Below, one piece after another: positions 7,669-14,363 of a stretch of 15,561 nucleotides of DNA (position 1 is its first letter; each line of letters begins with the position of its first letter). The DNA is from Candidatus Cloacimonadota bacterium (GTDB taxonomy: Bacteria; Hydrothermota; E44-bin80), in NCBI GenBank assembly GCA_004376305.1, contig SOKD01000226.1, forward strand, positions 1-15,561, read 5' to 3'. Made by a program: the position numbers and the translations under genes. The notes under the pieces are model-generated. The model ran no database searches and was not told the origin of the DNA. It saw only the letters and a list, made by a program, of their open reading frames with translations.

Positions 7669-8198
7669 ACAAAGTCATACCAACGTATAATTCTCCACAA
7701 TCCATTACTTGATTTTTTGACCCAGAAGTGGACCGTTCCTTCGATGATTTCTCCTTCAATCACCGGTGGTTCGAAATTGTAAGCCCTGACGATAATAATA
7801 AGTGTATCCCCGTACTGTTGCTCATATCCAGCGCTGAAGACGGGGATAATAACGATGTTCTTCTCTGCCATGCTCTCAAAAATGGATTTCGTTGAAAGAA
7901 ACTCTTCTGTGTACCCCCAGGAATAATTGGTGATACCAAGTTGTTCGAGATACTCTTCCAGTCCCTCGTCTTTGGGGTCAAAAATAAAAACAAAATTCGT
8001 TGAATCAAAAGTTGATTTATAGAGGTCAATATCTCTATTCTGGTATGACAGAGCAATTCTATTAAGAACATTGAGCGGGTCTTTAAGAGAAATGGAATTC
8101 ATTTCCTGAACCGCTCCTTCCTGAGGAGCAAAAGGATTCCAGCAGTTGATGGAGAGAAGGAGAATGAAAGCAGCCGTGCATGCTATTCTCGCTTTCAT
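7662..8198 (-). CDS. Small NTF2/SnoaL-like lipoprotein
   Basis: This is a 178-residue exported protein. A signal peptide runs to SIN-Cys19. The Asn before the lipidated Cys is not the common Gly/Ala/Ser, but relaxed lipoboxes of this kind are known in some phyla. The mature part looks like the NTF2-like fold. A helix contains LNRIALSYQNRDIDLYKSTF, next is FVFIFDPKD, and the protein closes with strands GTVHFWVKK and GLWRIIRWYDF, the usual end of SnoaL-type domains. No catalytic residues can be assigned. Its ATG overlaps the recN stop by 4 bases (ATGA), so it is translationally coupled to recN. The position recalls bamE after recN in E. coli, but the BamE fold signature is absent. Localisation is fairly sure; the function is unknown. 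Confidence 0.75.
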   Translation of the reverse strand: MKARIACTAAFILLLSINCWNPFAPQEGAVQEMNSISLKDPLNVLNRIALSYQNRDIDLYKSTFDSTNFVFIFDPKDEGLEEYLEQLGITNYSWGYTEEFLSTKSIFESMAEKNIVIIPVFSAGYEQQYGDTLIIIVRAYNFEPPVIEGEIIEGTVHFWVKKSSNGLWRIIRWYDFVR

Positions 8199-9910
8199 GA
8201 GTTCTGCTTATCCTCTTTTTTAAGCAGTGCTCTCGCATGTTCCAGCGCTGTGCTGGTGAGTTTCTCGCCACTGATGAGCCGAGCAATTTCTTCTATCCTC
8301 TCTTCTTCGGAAAGTACCTTTGCTGAGGTGATTGCACGCGCGTTCTTTTTCTTCTTTTCAATTTTTAGATGCATGTTAGCTTTTGCTGCTATTTGATGAA
8401 GGTGGGTAATAGTTATTACCTGTCGTTCTGTGCTTACCTGTTTCATTTTGTTACCGACTTCTTCTGCAACAGCGCCTCCAATTCCGGCATCCACTTCGTC
8501 GAAGATCATGCAATAAACATCGTCAAGTGAGGCAAGTATAGATTTTAACGCAAGCATGATTCTTGAAAGCTCGCCACCAGACGCTATTTTCTTGAGTTCC
8601 AGACATGGTTCTCCAGGATTGGTGGAGATTAAAAACTCAACCCGGTCTATTCCATTTTCCTGTATCTGGTATAGAGTGCCATCGGGGAAAGGGATGCCGT
8701 CCGTAACTATTGTGCGTTTTATGCCGACGGTAAAAGTACTGGACTCCATTCCCAGGTCTTTGAGTTCATTATCCACCTTTTTTTCGAGCTCTTTTTTCCG
8801 TTTCATCCTTTCTTCGGAAAGTTTATAAGCGGCAGCTGCGAGTTGTGTTGCATGCTGCTTGATTTCTTCTTCAAGTTTGTCTGTTTTTATTTCTGTCTCC
8901 TCGAGTTCTTTAATCTGCCGTTTCTTTTCATCTCGGTAAACAAGAATATCCGTGATCGACTTACCATATTTCATTTTCAATGTATTAATGGAATCAAGCC
9001 TTTTCGTAACGAATTCAAGCTCCTGCGGATCATATTCCATTTTTTGCAGGTATTGAGAGAAGGTATGTGCTGCTTCCTCTATGCTGAAGAGCGCTGTTTT
9101 GAGTTCTTCGCCTCCTCCCTGAAGTGATGTATCTATTTCGCAGAGCGCATCAATCGATGTTTTTATCCTGTTGAGCATTTCAACTACTGAACCTTCTTTT
9201 TCGTACAGACCTTCATAGGATTCTTTTACCGTCCTTATGAGGTTTTCAGCATTTTCGAGAATGCGCTGTCTTTGCTCTAATTTCATATCTTCTGTTACGG
9301 TGAGTTGCGCCTTATCAATTTCCTTTATCTGAAACCGGTACAGCTCTTCTTTTTCCTTTAGATCTGCAATTTTCTTTTTTCTCTCTTTTAGTGTTTTTCT
9401 CTTTTCCCGAATGGTGTTAAAGAGTTTCCTCACCGTATCTCGCTTTTTTACCAGTTTAAGAAAAGCATCGAGGTAGTTTATGTGGGTATAACTTTTTAAA
9501 AGGGTTTGGTGCTCATGTTGGCCATGGATGTCTACAAGAATATCTCCAATTCTTTTCATTACTTTCAGAGTAACTGGTTTGTCGTTGATGAAGTTTCTAC
9601 TCCCTGAATCATGAAAAAGTGTCCTTCTGAGAATAATCTGGTTGTTTTCCGGCTCTATGCAGAGTTCAGAGAGGATTTTTTTCAGTTTTCCATTTTTTCT
9701 TACATCAAAGAGAGCTTCAACGCTGGAGCTTTTTGCACCAGACCTGATAGTGCTGGTGTCTGCACGCTCACCAAGAACGAGACTCAAAGCTTCTATAAGA
9801 ATTGATTTTCCTGCACCTGTTTCACCCGTAAGTACATTGAGCTTATGGTCGAAAGGTATGGTCAGTTTTTCTATCAGAGCGAAGTTTGAGATATGAAGCT
9901 CACGGAGCAC
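8195..9910 (-). CDS. recN: DNA repair protein RecN
   Basis: RecN is an SMC-like ATPase acting on DNA double-strand breaks, where it supports end cohesion and RecA-dependent repair. The protein has 571 residues, normal for RecN. It opens with LRELHISNFALIEKL and a Walker A GETGAGKS at 29-36. A long charged Lys/Glu-rich coiled coil occupies roughly residues 150-390, interrupted by the RecN hinge-like middle. The ABC signature ASGGELSR falls at about 443-450, and Walker B (CMIFDEVDAGIGG) at about 467-479. The following switch histidine region contains THLHQIAA. The GTG start at 9910 overlaps the nadK stop TAG by one base and has a GGGGAGGG ribosome site (complement of 9916-9923). The downstream lipoprotein gene overlaps its stop by 4 bases. 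Identification is very secure. Confidence 0.97.
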   Translation of the reverse strand: MLRELHISNFALIEKLTIPFDHKLNVLTGETGAGKSILIEALSLVLGERADTSTIRSGAKSSSVEALFDVRKNGKLKKILSELCIEPENNQIILRRTLFHDSGSRNFINDKPVTLKVMKRIGDILVDIHGQHEHQTLLKSYTHINYLDAFLKLVKKRDTVRKLFNTIREKRKTLKERKKKIADLKEKEELYRFQIKEIDKAQLTVTEDMKLEQRQRILENAENLIRTVKESYEGLYEKEGSVVEMLNRIKTSIDALCEIDTSLQGGGEELKTALFSIEEAAHTFSQYLQKMEYDPQELEFVTKRLDSINTLKMKYGKSITDILVYRDEKKRQIKELEETEIKTDKLEEEIKQHATQLAAAAYKLSEERMKRKKELEKKVDNELKDLGMESSTFTVGIKRTIVTDGIPFPDGTLYQIQENGIDRVEFLISTNPGEPCLELKKIASGGELSRIMLALKSILASLDDVYCMIFDEVDAGIGGAVAEEVGNKMKQVSTERQVITITHLHQIAAKANMHLKIEKKKKNARAITSAKVLSEEERIEEIARLISGEKLTSTALEHARALLKKEDKQNS

Positions 9911-10749
9911 TATATCCCTCCCCAGTTCAATTTCGTTCTCAGGATCTCGTAGAAATCCCTTTGTGTTGCTCTGACGAGCAGTATTTTATAATCTGCTTTT
10001 GTAACCGTGAAACTAAACGTTTCATTTACTTCCACGGTGATTTGTCCGTCGACCACAAAGATACCCTTTCCCTTCACAAGCCGGATGGAAATTTCCTCGT
10101 CTATCGAGAATACCATTGATCTTAAGCCAAGGGTATGAGGACAGATGGGTGTAAGGATTTGGGCTTCAACTCCATGATGGAGGATGGGTCCCCCAGCAGC
10201 CAGAGAGTACGCTGTTGAGCCAGTGGGTGTTGAAATAATAAGACCATCAGCTGAAAATTTTGCAAGAGGACTTCCATTAATTTCAATTTCAATGCCTATA
10301 ATTCTTCCGGAAGTTCCCATATGGAGCACAATGTCGTTGAGTGCGTAGAATGTTTTGCCAGTAGGGAAGGTGGAAGAGAGTACAATTCGTTCTTCTATTC
10401 TATAATTCCCGGAGAGAATTTTCTCAAGGGACGGGTAGAGCTCATCGATGACTATTTCTGTAAGAAATCCGAGACTTCCCAGATTTACTCCTATAAGGGG
10501 AATACTGCTTTCCTTTATGTACCGCGCTGCTCTGAGGAGTGTTCCATCACCGCCCATGGCAATGACAAAATCACATTTAAGATTGAGGGCTTCTGGTGAG
10601 ATAAACAGCGAAGGGTCGATACAGGAAAGTTCTCTCTCTTTTAGCACAAGAACATGCACATTCTTCTTTTGCAGCCATTCGACTACTTCAGGAAGGATTT
10701 TCCTGGTCAGAGGTTTTGCAGGATTGACAACAATGCCAATTGAATTCAT
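9910..10749 (-). CDS. nadK: NAD kinase
   Basis: NAD kinase phosphorylates NAD to NADP in the cytoplasm, the only route to NADP. From the chosen ATG the protein has 279 residues, close to the family norm. It shows SIGIVVNPAKP at the start, GGDGTLLRAARYI (66-78), LIGVNLGSLGFLTE, LNDIVLH near 137-143 and DGLIISTPTGSTAYSLAAGGP (about 169-188). The frame is open further upstream to a TTG at 10815, with another ATG at 10785. The extra stretch is basic and unlike the family, and a candidate promoter overlaps it, so the 10749 start is preferred. No Shine-Dalgarno site is visible; the leader is A-rich. The one-base overlap with recN indicates coupled translation, and the nadK-recN pairing is a known bacterial arrangement. 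Confidence 0.95.
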   Translation of the reverse strand: MNSIGIVVNPAKPLTRKILPEVVEWLQKKNVHVLVLKERELSCIDPSLFISPEALNLKCDFVIAMGGDGTLLRAARYIKESSIPLIGVNLGSLGFLTEIVIDELYPSLEKILSGNYRIEERIVLSSTFPTGKTFYALNDIVLHMGTSGRIIGIEIEINGSPLAKFSADGLIISTPTGSTAYSLAAGGPILHHGVEAQILTPICPHTLGLRSMVFSIDEEISIRLVKGKGIFVVDGQITVEVNETFSFTVTKADYKILLVRATQRDFYEILRTKLNWGGI

Positions 10750-10793
10750 GATGTTTTTGTGGTGTTTTCGTTTTTTTGTTTGCATATTAGGTA

Positions 10794-10822
10794 GTAATAG
10801 CAGAATGGCATTCAAAAATCAA
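10794..10822 (-). promoter_or_regulatory. Candidate promoter for nadK-recN-lipoprotein
   Basis: On the minus strand TTGATT (complement of 10817-10822) and TATTAC (complement of 10794-10799) are separated by 17 bases, each matching 4 of 6 consensus bases. Initiation would be near 10787, about 38 bases before the nadK ATG. The region is AT-rich, so chance matches are easy; treat this as tentative. Confidence 0.35.
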
Positions 10823-10833
10823 GTAAAAAAAAG

Positions 10834-10870
10834 TTTCCCGGTACATTGAAAACTATTTTTTCCCGGTACA
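10834..10870. repeat. Pair of 12-base direct repeats at the 3' end of the unrecognised gene
   Basis: TTTCCCGGTACA occurs at 10834-10845 and again at 10859-10870, a period of 25 bases. The second copy covers the last codons of the gene ending at 10853; the first is in the gap before nadK. A T-rich stretch on the minus strand (complement of 10824-10832) follows the first copy. It could be a duplicated 3' end or a binding site. Confidence 0.6.
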
Positions 10871-11395
10871 GAAAGACTGTTTGAAGAGATATGCGAGTAC
10901 GACTCTGTACGAGGGTTGTTCTTTCACGATATAACTATCCGAGTGGCTCATTGGAACAAATCCGTTGTTGAGCAATGTGCTATCGAGTGTTGCAACTTCA
11001 TGGAAATCAAAATCCAGGTCACCATACCGAGTGAGCAATGTGAATTCCTTCCAGAGTTCTCTGAGTCTTTCTTCACAGGGAGAAAAATGGATGGCTGACT
11101 GTATCATGCAATCGAAGAGCAGATGAATGTTGTTTGATTCTCTCTTAAATGGGCGAAGATTAATCCTGATAACGTCGGCTTTATTGCTTACCGGTTCGAT
11201 CAATATTTCGTCGGCGTTTGGATATTGACCGAGATCATCGCATTCCCTTCGCAGGTATAAAAAAGCGCACTCTTCATTATCGAGTATATGCGCGGGTCCC
11301 ATGGTAGCTTGAAAGAGGAGCTTGTAGATATCAGGTGGTTCAAGTGAAGGATGGAGTCGTCTGTGGTAGAGAATGAGCGTTTTGAGTTTATACAT
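10853..11395 (-). CDS. Unrecognised soluble protein of 180 residues
   Basis: I cannot assign a function. The sequence has no signal peptide or membrane segment and is rich in aromatic, His and acidic residues. Visible landmarks are HPSLEPPDIYKLLFQATMGP (15-34) followed by AH, EECAFLYLRREC (41-52), IEPVS with VIRINLRPFK (66-84), and PSYRVVLAYLFK (161-172). Similar spacings (an 'L-x-PQD-x-x-KLL-Q-x-x-x-G-x-x-H' start and an 'EP ... R-x-NL' middle) recur in bacterial proteins of unknown function that I recall only loosely. The gene starts at ATG 11395, inside the flippase gene (8-base overlap), with no clear ribosome site, so it is probably translated by coupling. Codon use looks like its neighbours'. 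It is likely real because of the tight overlap and protein-like composition. Confidence 0.72.
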   Translation of the reverse strand: MYKLKTLILYHRRLHPSLEPPDIYKLLFQATMGPAHILDNEECAFLYLRRECDDLGQYPNADEILIEPVSNKADVIRINLRPFKRESNNIHLLFDCMIQSAIHFSPCEERLRELWKEFTLLTRYGDLDFDFHEVATLDSTLLNNGFVPMSHSDSYIVKEQPSYRVVLAYLFKQSFCTGKK

Positions 11396-12644
11396 CTTTG
11401 GATGTTTTTGAAACCATGAGGGAGATAATCATTCCACAGAATGCAGTGATCGCAGCTCCTAAAAGTGCAACTTCTGCTCTAATAAGCGGTGAACAGGGTA
11501 AGAACAGAAGCCCGATGAGTATCATAATGGCACAAACCCAGGAGAAACTGAGTGCTTTGAGCATGGATTTTGCCAGAAGAATCCTGTTAAAGAGTTCTGA
11601 AAGCAGGAAGAAACTGGTGAAAAGCGACATGAGAAGGAGATGTACTCTTGCTATAACGAACTTTTCGCCATAGAAAAATTCCACAATTCGCTGTCCGAAT
11701 GTTATAGAAACGACAACCATTATGACCGAAACGGTTAAGACAAAGATGAGCCCGTCGCGAATCATAACATGTAACCGTTTCTTGTTTTTCAGAGCTTCCT
11801 GTCTTGAGAGATGGGGGAAGATGCTGATAAAGAGAGCCGTGAGCGCAGTTCTTGCTGCTTTGAAAATATCAAGGGAGGCAGTAAAAACACCGGCAAGGCT
11901 GAAATTGCTGACAATTTTAATAAAGGGAGGACCGAGTTGCGTTATGAATCCGCTGGAGAAGTTGACAAAACTTGTTGGAATAACAAATCGGAGGAGTGTT
12001 CTTGTGGTGGGAACTTGCGATGGCTGGTTTGAGAATCGTTTTCTGTGTTTACTGATCGTTGAGAGTATATACAGCAACGAACAGAGCGGTGCAAGGAGAA
12101 TACTCAAGGCAGCAAACCTAACATCCTTTGCGAAGGAAAAGAAGGCGACCAGCGCAAGAAGCATGGTGAAGTATTCCACAATAACCGAGACAGCGCTATC
12201 TTTCAGTTCGCGTAAGCCCTGCAAAACTCCTCGCAGAAAAAAAAGTACGAAATAAAGAATACAACTGAGAACAAAGAGAATGTAAAGTGTTAAAAATCCT
12301 GAAAAAAGTTGCAGGCTGAGTATTTTAAAAAGACTCAGTGAAAGAAACAGAAAGAATAGAATGACAATAATGGTATATTTCAAATTTTCAAGAAAAACCC
12401 GGGACATTCCCTTTCTGTCTTCTGTCGCTTCGTGAAGGGAGATGTATCGCGTGGCGCTATCCTTGATGCCGGTGGTGAGAAGACGTGAAATAATCCAGAT
12501 AGAAGCAAGAAATACACTGATAATACCGAAGGCTTCTTTTCCAAGGCTCCGGGCTGTAATAATTTTAAAAATGAACAGGAAGATACCGGAAAGACCGTAT
12601 GCAACCAGGTTTAAAAAAGTTCCTTTTTTGATGCTTTCTGGCAT
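11388..12644 (-). CDS. Polysaccharide flippase-like membrane protein (MOP/Wzx type)
   Basis: This inner-membrane protein has about 418 residues and roughly 12 hydrophobic segments by eye, the layout of oligosaccharide flippases that move lipid-linked glycans across the inner membrane. Family features include the N-terminal GTFLNLVAYGLSGIFLFIF with ITARSLGKEAFGIISVF just after. A second-half start follows (RFVIPTSFVNFSSGFITQLG), with AGVFTASLDIFKAARTALTA and a PHLSRQEA loop after it. Two starts are possible: ATG 12644 and TTG 12671. A GGGGAG lies upstream of the TTG at rather long spacing, so the choice is uncertain; I prefer the ATG. It follows the P5C dehydrogenase stop by 54 bases and overlaps the next gene by 8 bases. 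A GT39-like gene further upstream also suggests surface-glycan work. The glycan substrate is unknown. Confidence 0.85.
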   Translation of the reverse strand: MPESIKKGTFLNLVAYGLSGIFLFIFKIITARSLGKEAFGIISVFLASIWIISRLLTTGIKDSATRYISLHEATEDRKGMSRVFLENLKYTIIVILFFLFLSLSLFKILSLQLFSGFLTLYILFVLSCILYFVLFFLRGVLQGLRELKDSAVSVIVEYFTMLLALVAFFSFAKDVRFAALSILLAPLCSLLYILSTISKHRKRFSNQPSQVPTTRTLLRFVIPTSFVNFSSGFITQLGPPFIKIVSNFSLAGVFTASLDIFKAARTALTALFISIFPHLSRQEALKNKKRLHVMIRDGLIFVLTVSVIMVVVSITFGQRIVEFFYGEKFVIARVHLLLMSLFTSFFLLSELFNRILLAKSMLKALSFSWVCAIMILIGLLFLPCSPLIRAEVALLGAAITAFCGMIISLMVSKTSKDV

Positions 12645-12698
12645 TATTGATCTGGGTGGAGTGAAAAGCAAGAATTTCGACTACTCCCCGAGTACTCC

Positions 12699-14249
12699 TT
12701 AACTAATCTTTTCGGAAACTGATTTTGCCTGAAGGAAGAGGAGCAGGTAGTCCCTTCCACCTGCCTTACTGTCAGTTCCAGACATATTAAATCCACCAAA
12801 TGGATGCACTCCCACCAATGCGCCGGTACACTTTCTGTTAATGTAAAGGTTTCCGCAATGGAAGAGACGTTTTGCCGTATCGATTTTTTTCCTGCTCTGC
12901 GTATATGCAGCGCCGGTTAAGCCGTAATCCGTATCGTTTGCTATCTGTAGTGCTTCATCGAAATTCTTTGCCTTTATAACAGCGAGAACAGGACCGAATA
13001 TTTCTTCCTGTTCGATCGTATCTTTTGGTTTTACATCTGCTATAACGGTTGCTTTTATGAAATACCCATTCCCTTCTGCGGGTTCACCGCCGGTAAGAAG
13101 TTTGCCCCCTTCTTTTTTACCCTTCTCAATATATGAGAGAATTGAGTTGTATGCATTTTCATTTATGACAGCTCCCATATAATTCTCATAGTGTTTTGTG
13201 GGGCCAATGGTGAGATTTTTGGTTTTTTCAACAACCTTGCTGAGAAATTCATCATAAATATCTGCATGGACAATTGCCCGTGAACAGGCAGAGCATTTTT
13301 GACCTTGAAAGCCAAATGCAGCACTAACTGTCCCTTCAGCAGCAACATCAATGTTTACTTCATTGTCCACCACAATTGCATCTTTGCCACCCATTTCCGC
13401 TACGACACGTTTGATCCACCTCTGTCCCTCACGGGCTATTGCCGCTTGCTCAACAATTCCTAAACCTACTTCCCTCGAACCCGTGAAAGAGATAAATCGT
13501 GTTTGGGGATGTTTTACGAGGTAATCACCAACAACACTACCGCTACCGGTAACAAAGTTGACCATACCAGCGGGAACCCCTGCTTCTTTAATGATTTCCA
13601 TAAAGAGATGACCGATTTTAGGAGAATCGCTTGACGGTTTCAAAATAACGGTATTGCCGGTAACGAGGGCAGCAGAAGTCATACCACAGAGGATTGCCAT
13701 GGGAAAGTTCCACGGGGGAATAACAACGCCGACTCCGAGAGGGATATAAAAAAGCTCTGATTTTTCACCAGATATCTGAACAATTGGTTGTTCCTTGGCA
13801 TATCGGAGCATCTCCCGTCCGTAAAAATCAAGAAAATCGATTGCTTCCGCAACATCAGCATCTGCCTCGAGCCATCCTTTTCCTACCTCGAGTACTTCCC
13901 ATGCGTTGATTTCGAATCTTCGCTTTCGCATTATCTCCGCAGCATTAAAGAGGAATTCAGCTCTTTCTTCAGGTGGTGTAAATCTCCATGATTTGAAATA
14001 GTTCAAAGCCTTTTTCACTGCTTTTTCGCCTGTTTCCCTGTCAGCTTTCTGGAATATCCCGATTATCTGGTCCTTCTCAGCAGGATTGTATGATTTAAAC
14101 TTATTCTCCAGTATGATCTCATCTGAAGCGATAATAATCGGGTACTCCTTTCCCAGTTCAGATTCTGCCTTCATCAAGGCATCCAGCATTTTCTTTTGAT
14201 TCTCGGGTTTTGAGAAATCTGTGTATGATTCATTCTTGAAATCCTTCAT
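12699..14249 (-). CDS. pruA: 1-pyrroline-5-carboxylate (L-glutamate gamma-semialdehyde) dehydrogenase
   Basis: The enzyme oxidises L-glutamate 5-semialdehyde, in equilibrium with pyrroline-5-carboxylate, to glutamate with NAD, the second step of proline catabolism; it also takes semialdehyde from arginine or ornithine breakdown. The 516 residues equal the usual stand-alone length. ATG 14249 sits 7 bases after AGGAGG and is preferred over a start 10 codons upstream. ALDH landmarks are PPWNFP (179-183, N181), SFTGSREVG near 254-262, the catalytic base E285 in AEMGGKD, and the nucleophile C319 in FGFQGQKCSACSR, which is typical of this family. EEIFGPVLAV and the closing PFGGFNMSGTDSKAGG are also present. 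No proline dehydrogenase gene is in the window. A near-perfect promoter precedes it. Confidence 0.95.
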   Translation of the reverse strand: MKDFKNESYTDFSKPENQKKMLDALMKAESELGKEYPIIIASDEIILENKFKSYNPAEKDQIIGIFQKADRETGEKAVKKALNYFKSWRFTPPEERAEFLFNAAEIMRKRRFEINAWEVLEVGKGWLEADADVAEAIDFLDFYGREMLRYAKEQPIVQISGEKSELFYIPLGVGVVIPPWNFPMAILCGMTSAALVTGNTVILKPSSDSPKIGHLFMEIIKEAGVPAGMVNFVTGSGSVVGDYLVKHPQTRFISFTGSREVGLGIVEQAAIAREGQRWIKRVVAEMGGKDAIVVDNEVNIDVAAEGTVSAAFGFQGQKCSACSRAIVHADIYDEFLSKVVEKTKNLTIGPTKHYENYMGAVINENAYNSILSYIEKGKKEGGKLLTGGEPAEGNGYFIKATVIADVKPKDTIEQEEIFGPVLAVIKAKNFDEALQIANDTDYGLTGAAYTQSRKKIDTAKRLFHCGNLYINRKCTGALVGVHPFGGFNMSGTDSKAGGRDYLLLFLQAKSVSEKIS

Positions 14250-14256
14250 GGGAAAA

Positions 14257-14262
14257 CCTCCT
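14257..14262 (-). promoter_or_regulatory. Ribosome binding site for pruA
   Basis: AGGAGG on the minus strand lies 7 bases before ATG 14249. It settles the start against the in-frame codon at 14279. Confidence 0.85.
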
Positions 14263-14299
14263 TTTATGCAGATTACCATTATGTTGTTTCATAGTTGTT

Positions 14300-14311
14300 C
14301 CTGAAAGCAGG
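14300..14311 (-). other. Small stem-loop at the predicted transcription start of pruA
   Basis: CCTG, loop CTTT, CAGG on the minus strand forms a 4-base stem beginning about where transcription would start. With flanking bases it resembles a TTCCTG/CAGG(CT)GAA inverted repeat. It could be a 5' mRNA stabiliser or an operator overlapping the start site. The stem is short, so chance is quite possible. Confidence 0.3.
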
Positions 14312-14315
14312 CTGA

Positions 14316-14344
14316 ATTATAGTGAGAAATAAAGTGTTTGTCAA
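14316..14344 (-). promoter_or_regulatory. Consensus sigma70-type promoter for pruA and downstream genes
   Basis: On the minus strand TTGACA (complement of 14339-14344), a 17-base spacer and TATAAT (complement of 14316-14321) match the housekeeping consensus at all 12 positions with the ideal spacing. Initiation would be near 14309, giving a leader of about 60 bases to the pruA ATG. It lies in the 114-base gap behind the GT39-like gene. Confidence 0.85.
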
Positions 14345-14363
14345 CCTTTAAAACGGTTCAGCA

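Noticed and set aside
7662..8198. BamE identity for the lipoprotein after recN
   Set aside because: The length (178) and the closing WRIIRWYDF pattern fit NTF2-like proteins; the BamE GMT-x-x-x-V segment is not seen.
8556..8828. Plus-strand open frame inside recN
   Set aside because: Antisense to the RecN ATPase core; Ser/Phe-rich shadow of that sequence.
11722..12255. 177-codon plus-strand open frame inside the flippase gene
   Set aside because: Antisense to the membrane segments; low-complexity Lys/Arg/Ser composition with no recognisable fold.
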